64,000 nt of DNA from Bog-375 sp049587755 (GTDB taxonomy: Bacteria; Acidobacteriota; Terriglobia; Bryobacterales; Bryobacteraceae): contig JBAVEN010000063.1 in the NCBI GenBank assembly GCA_049587755.1, positions 62,001 to 126,000 on the forward strand, in the 5' to 3' direction. Made by a program: the position numbers and the translations under genes. The stretch's first letter is position 1; each line of letters opens with the position of its first letter. Under the pieces are notes generated by a model. The model worked only from the letters and a program-made list of their open reading frames with translations. It was not told where the DNA came from and ran no database searches. Shown in pieces: positions 42,905 through 50,410 of the stretch.

Positions 42905-43840
42905 CTACGCCTTGGGATGAGCCTTGTCGTACACCTTCATCAGGTCGGTGAGCGAAACCTGGGTGTACTTTTGGGTGGTGGAAAGGCGCGCGTGGCCCAG
43001 CAGCTCCTGGATGGCGCGGAGATCGGCACCGGCGGCCAGCAGATGAGTGGCATAAGCGTGGCGGAAGCCGTGCGGGTGGACCGACGGATCGCCGCATAGA
43101 GCCGTGGCGTAGAGCTTGACGATGCCGTGAATACCGCGGACACCCAGACGGTGGCCACGGTGATTGAGAAAGACTGCACGCTCGTCGCGCACCACCGGCC
43201 GCTCGGCGAGGTACTTTTCGAGCGCCGCGGCGGCTTGGCCCGGCAGCGGCACCTGGCGCTCTTTCTTGCCCTTGCCGCGCACGCGGATCCACGTCTCGTG
43301 CGCCGCGATGCCGCTGCCCCGCCCCGTCAGGGATCCGCGGTCGAGGTCCTCCAGGTTCAAACCCGCCAACTCACTGACCCGCACGCCGCAGCCGTAAAGG
43401 ATTTCGAGCAGGGCGCGGTCGCGCGACGGGTGCGGCCGTTCCAGTTTTCCGGCGGCCACCTGGTCGAGCAGCGTGTTCATCTGCTCCGCCGTCATCACCA
43501 CCGGAAGTTTCTGCGGAGCCTTGGGAAGCCGCAGCAGGCGGGCCACGTTGATAGTGGCCACGCCCTCGCGCTGCAGGAATTGAAACAGGCCGCGCACCGC
43601 CGCGACCTTGCGGCGGATGCTGACCGCGGCCAGTTGCTGCCGGTAAAGCCAGAGCATCCATTCGCGGAGCAGCAGCAGGTCGATGGCTTCAGGCGCCGGC
43701 GGCTCGGCACCCGGCGGGGAAACGAACTCGAGCAATTGCCGCAAGTCGCTCCGGTAGGCGTCCAGCGTGTGGGGCGAGACCGCAGTTCGCGCCAGCTCCG
43801 CCAGGTAGCGTTCGATCTCGTGTTCGAGCCGGGAGGCCAT
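42905..43840 (-). CDS. xerC: Tyrosine recombinase XerC
   Basis: 311 residues. The N-terminal SAM-like domain (YLAELARTAVSPHTLDAYRSDLRQLLEFV) precedes the catalytic domain: R in ILYGCGVRVSELAGL, K in RVRGKGKKERQVPLP, HxxR in VHPHGFRHAYATHLLAAGADLRAIQELLGHARLSTTQKYTQVS (in part), with the nucleophile Tyr in KYTQ. Its length, the HAYATHLL block and absence of phage or tRNA-linked context indicate the housekeeping dif recombinase that resolves chromosome dimers with XerD, not a mobile integrase. It is in an operon with the MATE gene. Confidence 0.92.
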   Translation of the reverse strand: MASRLEHEIERYLAELARTAVSPHTLDAYRSDLRQLLEFVSPPGAEPPAPEAIDLLLLREWMLWLYRQQLAAVSIRRKVAAVRGLFQFLQREGVATINVARLLRLPKAPQKLPVVMTAEQMNTLLDQVAAGKLERPHPSRDRALLEILYGCGVRVSELAGLNLEDLDRGSLTGRGSGIAAHETWIRVRGKGKKERQVPLPGQAAAALEKYLAERPVVRDERAVFLNHRGHRLGVRGIHGIVKLYATALCGDPSVHPHGFRHAYATHLLAAGADLRAIQELLGHARLSTTQKYTQVSLTDLMKVYDKAHPKA

Positions 43841-43919
43841 GGTTCAGTCCGCGAGCCGGCCGCGCGGCGCAGACTTTTTTTGCGCGCGCGACGTCCTAGT
43901 CTCTGAGAAGCCGGTTGCT

Positions 43920-44540
43920 ATGATGAAAAACATGAAGCGATGTCTGTGCCTGCTGCCGCTTGCCGGCGCGCTGGCCTGCGCGGCGGATCTCGCCGGCGTG
44001 CATTCCGTGTACCTGTTGCCCATGGCGCGCGGCATGGACCAGTATCTGGCCAACCAGCTCACCAACGAACATGTTTTCCGGGTGGTCACGGATCCCAAGC
44101 TGGCCGATGCTGTGTTCACGGACCACATCAGCGAAGGTTTCCAGGCACAGTTGGAAGACTTCTCGCCGGCGCCCAAGCCGCCGGCGCCAGCCAAGCCGGC
44201 CAATGCGGAGGCCGAAGCCAAGCCGGCCAATGCGGAGTCCGAAGCCAAACCGGGCGATGAAGCGCCGGCCAAGCCGTCCCGTTCGGATACCAAAGCCAAA
44301 CCGGCCGATGAGCCATCGTCCCCGGCCCTGCTGGCGGACACGGAAAACAAGCTGAGTAACCCCGCCACCAGCTCCGGGTTCAGCCGTGCGCGGGGTACGG
44401 TGTTTCTGGTGGACGCCAAGTCGCGCCAGGTCATCTGGTCCATATATGCACCGCCGAAGGATTTTGACGGCAAGGAAATGAATCGCACCGCCTCCGATAT
44501 TGTAAGCCGCCTCAAGCGGGACCTGAACCCGAAGAAGTAA
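43920..44540 (+). CDS. Secreted protein with Ala/Lys/Pro-rich repeat linker
   Basis: About 206 residues from ATG 43920 (a second ATG at 43923 and third at 43932). Signal: MKRCLCLLPLAGALACAADL. Two folded halves, VHSVYLLPMARGMDQYLANQLTNEHVFRVVTDPKLADAVFTDHISEGFQ and SRARGTVFLVDAKSRQVIWSIYAPPKDFDGKEMNRTASDIVSRLKRDL (described in part), are split by a low-complexity linker of KPANAEAE-like units coded by a tandem 27-bp repeat. The fold before and after the linker recalls proteins that report on DNA-/lipid-linked 'LPS-assembly-like' DUF families found in acidobacteria, but no function can be named. Confidence 0.7.
   Translation: MMKNMKRCLCLLPLAGALACAADLAGVHSVYLLPMARGMDQYLANQLTNEHVFRVVTDPKLADAVFTDHISEGFQAQLEDFSPAPKPPAPAKPANAEAEAKPANAESEAKPGDEAPAKPSRSDTKAKPADEPSSPALLADTENKLSNPATSSGFSRARGTVFLVDAKSRQVIWSIYAPPKDFDGKEMNRTASDIVSRLKRDLNPKK
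44190..44243 (+). repeat. 27-bp tandem direct repeat (two copies) in coding sequence
   Basis: 44190-44216 and 44217-44243 match at 26 of 27 bases and encode AKPANAEAE / AKPANAESE. A third degenerate unit follows. The repeat is in frame, so copy-number changes would lengthen or shorten the linker without a frameshift. Confidence 0.85.
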
Positions 44541-44631
44541 TCGGCCCGGTGGAAGCGGTCACGCCCAAGGCGCCCGCAGACATGGCACCGCGCGCCGCAA
44601 TCTGGATGCGGACGGCTACACTTAAAGAATC

Positions 44632-45150
44632 ATGTCGGAGACCGACCGTCTGTTTCTGGAATGCTCCGTCCGCAGGCTCAAGGAGCTGGCCCCTCGCATT
44701 GAAACCTGTCTCGGCAAGCTCACGCCGGAGCAGGTGTGGGCGCGCGGCGGGGAAAACGAAAACGCCATCGGCAACCTGGTGTTGCACCTGTGCGGCAACG
44801 TGCGCCAGTGGATCGTTTCCGGCGTCGGCGGCCAAGTGGATGCGCGTGACCGCGATGGCGAATTCGGCGCCCGCGGCGGCGCCTCCATCCCCGAGCTTAG
44901 CGCCCGCCTGCGCCACACCGTGGACGAAGCGGCCACGGTAATCGCCGCCATCGCCCCCGAACGGCTTGCCGCGCCGTTGCTGGTGCAGGGCTACCGGGTT
45001 TCGGTGCTGGAGGCCGTCTACCACGTGGTGGAACATTTCTCCATGCACACCGGCCAGATTCTGTTTGCCACCAAAATGCTTACCGGAGCCGATCTCGGCT
45101 TCTATCGCCATCTGGCCGGCGGCGGGCCGCACGCGGCAAAGACTCCCTGA
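44632..45150 (+). CDS. DinB-like (DUF1572) protein
   Basis: 172 residues. The four-helix DinB/YfiT-like pattern is seen: ECSVRRLKELAPRIETCLGKLTPEQVWARGGENENAIGNLVLHLCGNVRQWI (in part), with His in LVLHLCGN, and later YHVVEHFSMHTGQILFATKML. The three histidines would bind a metal. DUF1572 proteins are a subfamily of unknown reaction, often linked to thiol or stress chemistry. It converges on hemQ with 16 nt between stops. Confidence 0.85.
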   Translation: MSETDRLFLECSVRRLKELAPRIETCLGKLTPEQVWARGGENENAIGNLVLHLCGNVRQWIVSGVGGQVDARDRDGEFGARGGASIPELSARLRHTVDEAATVIAAIAPERLAAPLLVQGYRVSVLEAVYHVVEHFSMHTGQILFATKMLTGADLGFYRHLAGGGPHAAKTP

Positions 45151-45166
45151 ACGCAGCGCGCCCGGT

Positions 45167-46015
45167 TCAGAAGTCCAGCACGCCGCCTAGATCGGCCGCA
45201 CGCAGGCGCAGCCCGACGTAAAAGGAGCCGAACAGTGCGTAGAGAGCGCTCGCCTGGTCGAAGCGCATTTCGTAGATCAGCCGCTTGAACACCAGCGGAT
45301 CGTCCGCGAACAGGTCGACGCCCCATTCCCAGTCGTCGAACCCGATCGAGCCGCTGATGATCTGCCGCACGTCGCCCGCATAGCGCCGGCCGATCAGCCC
45401 ATGCTCGGCCATCATGCGCTGGCGGTCCGCCATAGACTCGCGGTACCAGTTGACGGATTCGCCGCGCCGTCGGTCCATCGGGTAAAAGCACAGGTATTTG
45501 GATTCGGGAATCCGCGGCCACAGCCGCGGCGCCATGGCGGCGCGCTGCCGCGCCAGCAGTTCCTCGATTGCCGCCTTCCATTCCTCCGAGTTCGGCTCAA
45601 TGCCCGTCGCCGCCAGGCCGGCGTACACCTTTGCGGTGGATTCGTAGAGGCCCAGCTCGACCACCGATAGATAGGAAGTGGCCGGCTCCAGGTAGTCGCC
45701 CAGCCGCAAGCGGGCAAGCTCGATCTCCGCCTGGTTCAGTTCCTCGAAGCTGCGGCGAAAGTGCACGATCATCAGGTCGCCTTTGTGTCCGAGGAGCGAG
45801 TAGAGGGCGCTTTCGCAGCCATCGGCGTGCGTTTCCATGCGGCTCAAAACTGCGGCGGCTTCGGCTAGAATTTCCGCGCGGCCGCCCGCAGGCAGCGCGC
45901 GACACGACGCGCGGCGAAATCGCATCATCTGGTGGAGTACGCTCGCCCCTTCGAGCGTGAGCGGCAAAGCGGGCGCCGCCGCGGCGGCAACCGTTTCAGT
46001 AGTCATGCCCTTCAT
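45167..46015 (-). CDS. hemQ: Coproheme decarboxylase (HemQ/ChdC)
   Basis: About 282 residues from ATG 46015 (ATG 46006 also possible). The C-terminal half has the HemQ signature FYPMDRRRGESVNWYRESMADRQRMMAEHGLIGRRYAGDVRQIISGSIGFDDWEWGVDLFADDPLVFKRLIYEMRFDQASALYALFGSFYVGLRL (in part). This chlorite-dismutase-fold enzyme performs the last step of the coproporphyrin-dependent haem route, oxidatively decarboxylating coprohaem to haem b. Some acidobacteria use this route, consistent with the assignment. No other hem gene is in the window. Confidence 0.92.
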   Translation of the reverse strand: MKGMTTETVAAAAAPALPLTLEGASVLHQMMRFRRASCRALPAGGRAEILAEAAAVLSRMETHADGCESALYSLLGHKGDLMIVHFRRSFEELNQAEIELARLRLGDYLEPATSYLSVVELGLYESTAKVYAGLAATGIEPNSEEWKAAIEELLARQRAAMAPRLWPRIPESKYLCFYPMDRRRGESVNWYRESMADRQRMMAEHGLIGRRYAGDVRQIISGSIGFDDWEWGVDLFADDPLVFKRLIYEMRFDQASALYALFGSFYVGLRLRAADLGGVLDF

Positions 46016-46178
46016 TATGTTCCAAAACGCGTGTGCCATCGGGCGCACCTTTGAGACGTGCCCTCGCCACCCCGCTGTGCCGGGCGCGCACACGGGCTTT
46101 GCTCGCGACTTCCCGGCAACACACGGACTTGGACGGTGGCAAACGGATTGCATCTTCGGACCGCGAGGAGGGCGATTG

Positions 46179-46403
46179 ATGCCGTTGTTCAAGATAACGG
46201 GACAGGGCTTATCGGCGATTGCGGTGTCGGTCGCCCTCTTGTGGGGCTGCCTGCTGGGCGCGGGCGCACAGGAGCGCCGCGCTGTGGCCGCACGGGGACA
46301 GGTGATACGCCAGCTCCAGTTGCTGCAAGAGCGAAACCGCCGGCAGCCGCTCTCCGTCCCGTTCCCCCGCCGCCATCGCCAACCGCAGCCCATCGCCGCC
46401 TAG
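46179..46403 (+). CDS. Small (74-residue) secreted or membrane protein, unknown
   Basis: Begins MPLFKITGQGLSAIAVSVALLWGCLLGAGAQ, a signal peptide or single membrane helix with a Cys that could serve as a lipobox (LLWGC). The rest is basic and rich in Arg, Gln and Pro (QVIRQLQLLQERNRRQPLSVPFPRRHRQPQPIAA, in part). AGGAGG lies 7 nt before the ATG, an ideal ribosome-binding site that supports a real gene. It precedes lepB by 54 nt on the same strand. Function not known. Confidence 0.6.
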   Translation: MPLFKITGQGLSAIAVSVALLWGCLLGAGAQERRAVAARGQVIRQLQLLQERNRRQPLSVPFPRRHRQPQPIAA

Positions 46404-46442
46404 AACGCCTTCGCGGGCAACCGCTGCCCGGCCGGGAACATC

Positions 46443-46448
46443 TATAAT
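46443..46448 (+). promoter_or_regulatory. TATAAT -10 box directly upstream of lepB
   Basis: Perfect -10 hexamer 9 nt before the lepB ATG. No clear -35 hexamer. It would place transcription start within a few bases of the start codon. Confidence 0.45.
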
Positions 46449-46457
46449 GCATACGGA

Positions 46458-47063
46458 ATGCCTGACGGACCAAGCCCTGAAGCCGTCCCGCCGCTTTCTC
46501 CCGACCGATCGAGCTCGCGCCCCGCGCGCTTTGGCGTCGGCGGCGCGCTGGCCTGGTTGCGCGACCTGGCGCTATCCGTGCTCATCGCCGTCGTGTTGAT
46601 TGTTTTCATCTACCAGCCGGTCAAAGTGGAAGGCACCAGCATGGAGCCGGAGCTCACCGATCAGGAGCGCATCTTCATCAACAAATTCACTTACCGCTTC
46701 GGGCTGGGCAGTATCGAGCGCAGCGACACGGTGGTCTTTCATTACGACGAAAGCAAGTCCTACATCAAGCGTGTGATCGGCCTGCCCGGAGATCGCGTGC
46801 GCATCAACGCCGGACAGGTGTTCGTCAACGACCGCCCGCTCAAGGAGGACTACGTCCCCGAGCAGTACCGCGACACGATTTCCTGGCCGCCGGGCGCCAT
46901 CGCACACGATGAAGTGGTGCCTCCGGAGATGTATTTTGTCTTGGGAGATCACCGCTCGCAATCGAGCGATAGCCGCTCCTGGGGCTACGTGCCGCGCCGG
47001 AGCATTTACGGCAAAGCGGTTTTCGTTTACTGGCCCCCGGACAAAATCGGACGATTGCGCTAG
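46458..47063 (+). CDS. lepB: Signal peptidase I
   Basis: 201 residues. One N-terminal helix (LALSVLIAVVLIVFIYQ) is followed by the catalytic Ser61 in VEGTSMEPEL and catalytic Lys104 in SYIKRVIGLPGDRVR, then the VPPEMYFVLGDHRSQSSDSRSWGYVP box E. It cleaves Sec and Tat signal peptides at the outer face of the membrane. A proline/arginine-rich 30-residue N-terminus precedes the helix. No Shine-Dalgarno sequence is seen and a TATAAT lies 9 nt before the ATG. Confidence 0.95.
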   Translation: MPDGPSPEAVPPLSPDRSSSRPARFGVGGALAWLRDLALSVLIAVVLIVFIYQPVKVEGTSMEPELTDQERIFINKFTYRFGLGSIERSDTVVFHYDESKSYIKRVIGLPGDRVRINAGQVFVNDRPLKEDYVPEQYRDTISWPPGAIAHDEVVPPEMYFVLGDHRSQSSDSRSWGYVPRRSIYGKAVFVYWPPDKIGRLR

Positions 47064-47127
47064 CCTCCGCGCCTCCTGTGCGATCTTAATCCCCAATCGG
47101 CGAATGGGCACAACGGCACCTGGGTAC

Positions 47128-47157
47128 TTGCCGTGCGGTTCGGACCCCCGGTATACT
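47128..47157 (+). promoter_or_regulatory. Promoter of the 88-residue conserved gene
   Basis: TTGCCG (47128-47133), 18-nt spacer and TATACT (47152-47157). Predicted start near 47164, about 15 nt before the ATG at 47179. Confidence 0.55.
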
Positions 47158-47178
47158 TACATTTTCGCTGAGTGTTGT

Positions 47179-47445
47179 ATGACGGCGAGAGACGAATTCG
47201 ATCCCTTAGCCCCGCAGCGCGAGGCCGCTTTTTTCTACGGCCTCTTCCTCCGCGGCCATGACGTGGAAACGCTCCGCCAGGATATCGACGTGCCCCGCTC
47301 CATGATCGAGAAGTGGATGAAGGCCAAAGACTTCGAGATCCCGTTCCGGGAGAGCCTGCGCCGCGTCTACAGCTACCGCAAGCAGGTCCTGGCCATTTTC
47401 GACGGTCTCGTGCTGAACGAGCAGGACCGCCCCCGGCTGCAATAA
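47179..47445 (+). CDS. Small conserved HTH-like protein, unknown
   Basis: 88 residues: MTARDEFDPLAPQREAAFFYGLFLRG, then GHDVETLRQDIDVPRSMIEKWMKAKDFE, which has the length and hydrophobic spacing of a helix-turn-helix (the second helix would read VPRSMIEKWM). The tail is SYRKQVLAIFDGLVLNEQDRPRLQ. It has its own promoter and lies between lepB and ymdB. It may be a small DNA-binding protein; no family name is assigned. Confidence 0.7.
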   Translation: MTARDEFDPLAPQREAAFFYGLFLRGHDVETLRQDIDVPRSMIEKWMKAKDFEIPFRESLRRVYSYRKQVLAIFDGLVLNEQDRPRLQ

Positions 47446-47519
47446 CCGCCTTTGAGGGCGGCCGCCCCCAAAACCGCAGTTCCCCCCACGCGGACGTGCT
47501 AAGGTTGAGAAATCAGAGA

Positions 47520-48299
47520 ATGAATATTCTTTTCATTGGAGATGTTTTTGCTTCTCCAGGGAGGCGGATCGTCGCGGATCATCTTGCAGATATCATTCAG
47601 ACCAACGCCATCGATCTCGCCATTGCCAACGCAGAAAATGCGGCCGGCGGATTCGGCATCACGCCGGCGGTAGCCGAGGAGCTTTTCGGCATGGGCTTGG
47701 ACGTGCTCACCAGCGGCAACCACATTTGGGACAAACGCGAGATTCTCGACTATCTGTCGCGCCAGCCGCGATTGTTGCGGCCTGGCAACTACCCCGAAGG
47801 ACCGGGATGCGGTATCGTAACCGTACGGGCGCGCAATGGTGTGGAGTGCGCCGTACTGAACCTGCAAGGGCGCACGCACATGCCGGCTACGGATTGCCCA
47901 TTCCGCAAGGCGAGCCAGATGCTGGCCGCCCTCGATCCGGCGATTCGCGTGCGCTTCCTGGACTTCCACGCGGAGGTGACCAGCGAGAAGATGGCCATGG
48001 GCTGGTACCTCGATGGCAAAATCTCGGCGGTGATCGGCACCCACACCCACGTTGCCACTGCCGATACCCGCATTCTGCCGGGCGGCACGGCCTATCAGAC
48101 CGATTGCGGCATGACGGGGCCGCACGACTCGGTGATTGGGGTGGAGGCGGGGATCGTCATCCAGCGTTTCCTGACCGCGCTGCCGGTGCGCCTCGAAGCG
48201 GCCCGCCACGGCGCGGAATTGCACGCGGTAATCGTGGACGTGGACGAGGCCACCGGTAAGGCGCGCAGCGCGCGCCGCCACGCCATCGGCGGAGATTGA
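47520..48299 (+). CDS. ymdB: YmdB-family metallophosphoesterase
   Basis: 259 residues. Metal-binding motifs in order: NILFIGDVFASPGRR, IANAENAAGGFGI, LTSGNHIWDKREI (GNH) and IGTHTHVATAD (GTHTH), all invariant in the YmdB/TIGR00282 family. Bacillus YmdB hydrolyses 2',3'-cAMP and affects biofilm gene expression and RNA decay. The short gene spacing (4 nt) to the diguanylate cyclase suggests an operon; in many bacteria ymdB instead follows rny, absent here. Confidence 0.92.
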   Translation: MNILFIGDVFASPGRRIVADHLADIIQTNAIDLAIANAENAAGGFGITPAVAEELFGMGLDVLTSGNHIWDKREILDYLSRQPRLLRPGNYPEGPGCGIVTVRARNGVECAVLNLQGRTHMPATDCPFRKASQMLAALDPAIRVRFLDFHAEVTSEKMAMGWYLDGKISAVIGTHTHVATADTRILPGGTAYQTDCGMTGPHDSVIGVEAGIVIQRFLTALPVRLEAARHGAELHAVIVDVDEATGKARSARRHAIGGD

Positions 48300-48303
48300 G
48301 CGA

Positions 48304-49488
48304 ATGGATCCCTCCAGCCCCGTAGCCGACCTCACCGCCTTCTTCATCCAGGTGATCGGGTCGCTTCTGTTCGGCCTGGTCTTCCTCTTCCTGTGGCGCC
48401 AGTCGCGCGCCGTTTACTTCGGCTTGTGGGCGGCGGCATGGGGGCTGCGTGCCATTGCCACGGTGTTCGGCTTCGAGTTGCTGAGCCACGGCGGGATGGG
48501 CTGGCTGGCGCCTTACACCACCTTCGATTTCGCTTTCGCAATTGTGCTGATTGCCGCAGCGCGCGCCGGGTTCGGCACCGGCTTGCGGGAATGGCGCGCG
48601 ATCCTGCGCCTGATCGCCCTGTTGCCGGTGTTCGTGACCGCGGTGTTCGCCGTGGCCATGATCTCCCGGCTGGAAGCCTACCATTCGTCGCACGCTCTCC
48701 TGTTGGGCTTCATCTATCTCTACCTGTTCCTGCAGCTCCGGCGCCACGGCGGGCTCGGGTTTCGCATGTTCCGGTTCTCGCTGCTGGTGCTTGCAGCAGC
48801 CTTCTTCGAGCACGCCTTCATCTTCGTGTGGATGTACAACCGGGGGAATGCGCCGGACTGGGCCCGTTACCTGCACCACGAGACGTATTATGATTTCGCG
48901 CTTCACTGCGTGATGGCCTTCTCGGCCATGGCGATGTGGAGTGAGACCCAAATGGACCGGCTGCGCGGCCTGGTGGCCGAAGTCGAAAGCCTGCGTCGCG
49001 AAAACAGCAACCGCACCGACCTGGATGGCCTCACCGGCCTGCTCAACCAGGCGGCGCTGTCGCGGCGCGTGGAGCAGCCGGCCGGTCTGGATTGCGTGGC
49101 GGCGGTGTGCGACATGGATAATTTCAAGGAGGTCAACGACCGCTATGGGCACCTGGTGGGCGATGAGATCCTGCGTAATGTGGGCAACCTGCTGAGCCGC
49201 TCCATCCGCCATGAGGACGAGGCGTATCGCTGGGGTGGCGACGAGTTTGTCATTCTGTTCCTGAACCAGAGTACCGAGGGAGCGGCCAAGCGCATGGCCG
49301 AACTCGAGCAACGGCTGAACGATTTCCAGGTGCGTGGCTTCGGCGTGCTGCCGATTTCCTTCAGTTGGGGCGTCGCCGACGCGCGCGAGCGCCCGCTCCG
49401 CGACGCCCTGGATGAAGCCGACCGCGCCATGTACGCCCTCAAACGCAGCCGCGGCGAGCTCACGCGTGAACGCCAGCAGGCCATTTGA
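48304..49488 (+). CDS. Membrane diguanylate cyclase (GGDEF)
   Basis: 394 residues. About six to seven membrane helices fill residues 1-215 (for example FFIQVIGSLLFGLVFLFLW, FYAYTTFDFAFAIVLI-type and ILRLIALLPVFVTAVFAVAMI segments). A short coiled coil LVAEVESLRRENSN leads into the GGDEF domain DLDGLTGLLNQAALSRRVEQ, DMDNFKEVNDRYGHLVGDEILRNV and YRWGGDEFVILF. The active site is intact. An RxxD I-site (RHED) lies exactly five residues before GGDEF, so product inhibition by c-di-GMP is expected. No EAL or HD-GYP domain is fused. Coupled to ymdB. Confidence 0.93.
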   Translation: MDPSSPVADLTAFFIQVIGSLLFGLVFLFLWRQSRAVYFGLWAAAWGLRAIATVFGFELLSHGGMGWLAPYTTFDFAFAIVLIAAARAGFGTGLREWRAILRLIALLPVFVTAVFAVAMISRLEAYHSSHALLLGFIYLYLFLQLRRHGGLGFRMFRFSLLVLAAAFFEHAFIFVWMYNRGNAPDWARYLHHETYYDFALHCVMAFSAMAMWSETQMDRLRGLVAEVESLRRENSNRTDLDGLTGLLNQAALSRRVEQPAGLDCVAAVCDMDNFKEVNDRYGHLVGDEILRNVGNLLSRSIRHEDEAYRWGGDEFVILFLNQSTEGAAKRMAELEQRLNDFQVRGFGVLPISFSWGVADARERPLRDALDEADRAMYALKRSRGELTRERQQAI

Positions 49489-49522
49489 GCTCGGCGCAAA
49501 CCCGGTCCGCCCTGACCTCCGT

Positions 49523-49552
49523 TTGACCCGCCCCGACACGGTCTCTTATACT
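49523..49552 (+). promoter_or_regulatory. Promoter of secG
   Basis: TTGACC (49523-49528), 18-nt spacer and TATACT (49547-49552). Predicted start near 49559, about five bases before the ATG. No Shine-Dalgarno sequence is visible. Confidence 0.65.
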
Positions 49553-49563
49553 GGTGATTCAGC

Positions 49564-50010
49564 ATGTATACTCTTGTTCTTCTGATTCACATCCTGGTCT
49601 GCGTCTTCCTCATCATCGTGGTGCTGTTGCAGAGCGGGAAGGCGGCGGACTTGGCCGGGGCCTTCGGCGGCATGGGATCCCAAACGGCGTTTGGCCCGCG
49701 CGGTTCCGCCACTTTGTTGTCGAAGGCGACAACAATTTCAGCGGTTTTGTTCATGATCACGTCGCTTTCGCTCTCCATCCTGGCGACGAAGGGCGCAGGC
49801 TTGGGAACCACGGTTCTGGAGGGCGGCTCAACCAAGAGTGCTCCGGTCAGGACGCAGGCGCCAGCTATCCCGCCTCCGGGACAGCTTCCGGGTCAGGCTC
49901 CCGCAGCGCCGGCGTCGCAGACCATCCAGATCCCGATCCCGACCAAACAGAACGCTGGGAAGCCGATCCCACTGCAGATCCCGGCTCAGCCGGCGCCGAA
50001 TAAGAAGTAG
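49564..50010 (+). CDS. secG: Preprotein translocase subunit SecG
   Basis: 148 residues. The two-helix SecG core: MYTLVLLIHILVCVFLIIVVLLQSGKAADLAGAFGGMGSQTAFGPRGSATLLSKATTISAVLFMITSLSLSIL (in part). It is the small third subunit of the SecYEG channel. The tail after residue 80 is a long Pro/Ala/Gln-rich extension (QAPAIPPPGQLPGQAPAAP...), commonly variable in SecG. A good promoter lies only a few bases before the ATG. Followed after 9 nt by tRNA-Leu. Confidence 0.95.
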   Translation: MYTLVLLIHILVCVFLIIVVLLQSGKAADLAGAFGGMGSQTAFGPRGSATLLSKATTISAVLFMITSLSLSILATKGAGLGTTVLEGGSTKSAPVRTQAPAIPPPGQLPGQAPAAPASQTIQIPIPTKQNAGKPIPLQIPAQPAPNKK

Positions 50011-50019
50011 CCACACAAC

Positions 50020-50106
50020 GCGGAGGTGGCGGAATTGGCAGACGCACTAGCTTGAGGTGCTAGCGGGAGCAATCTCGTGGGGGTTCAAGTCCCCCTCTCC
50101 GCACCA
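50020..50106 (+). tRNA. tRNA-Leu (anticodon GAG), CCA encoded
   Basis: Acceptor GCGGAGG pairs with TCTCCGC (one G-T). The anticodon arm CTAGC-TTGAGGT-GCTAG puts GAG at 34-36, reading CTC/CTT (Leu). A long variable arm (class II) and T arm GGGGGTTCAAGTCCCCC are present; CCA is encoded at 50104-50106. It follows secG by 9 nt and precedes the accessory region. Confidence 0.95.
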
Positions 50107-50410
50107 CAGACTATAAAGCAGTTGATAGGGCCTGGAAGAAAATCCAGGCCGTTCGTTCTCAGGACGTGCGGTCGAAGGTCTGCCCGGTTCAATGGAACGC
50201 CATAGCTCAGTCCGTGCCGATGCAGGAGCGGCACACCTCCGCAGACCTACGCCACGCCGCAGCGGAGCGTCTTTGATTGCGAGGGCCCCGACGGGAGCGT
50301 GGATGAGGTGGCGGCCGTCGTAATGCCACCCTCGCCAGCCTGCTTGGTTGGCGCAGCTTTGCAGAATATAGCTAATTGTGCTATATTGGCTTTTGCGGGG
50401 ACAACAGTAT
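50107..50410. other. 304-nt region between tRNA-Leu and the XRE gene
   Basis: It contains no gene that I can support. Near its end is the AT-rich palindrome annotated below. The interval directly downstream of a tRNA 3' end is where integrated elements insert, but no integrase or tRNA-end duplication was found. Confidence 0.5.
50365..50387. promoter_or_regulatory. AATATAGC-N7-GCTATATT palindrome (probable XRE operator)
   Basis: A perfect 8+8 inverted repeat with a 7-nt spacer (50365-50372 and 50380-50387), 24 nt before the XRE start and probably overlapping its promoter. Such AT-rich operators are typical for autorepression by toxin-antitoxin-type XRE regulators. Confidence 0.7.

Noticed and set aside
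42905..43840. XerC-type gene as sign of an integrated element
   Set aside because: Its sequence and operon with a MATE gene fit the chromosomal dimer-resolution enzyme; no attachment sites or phage genes are near.
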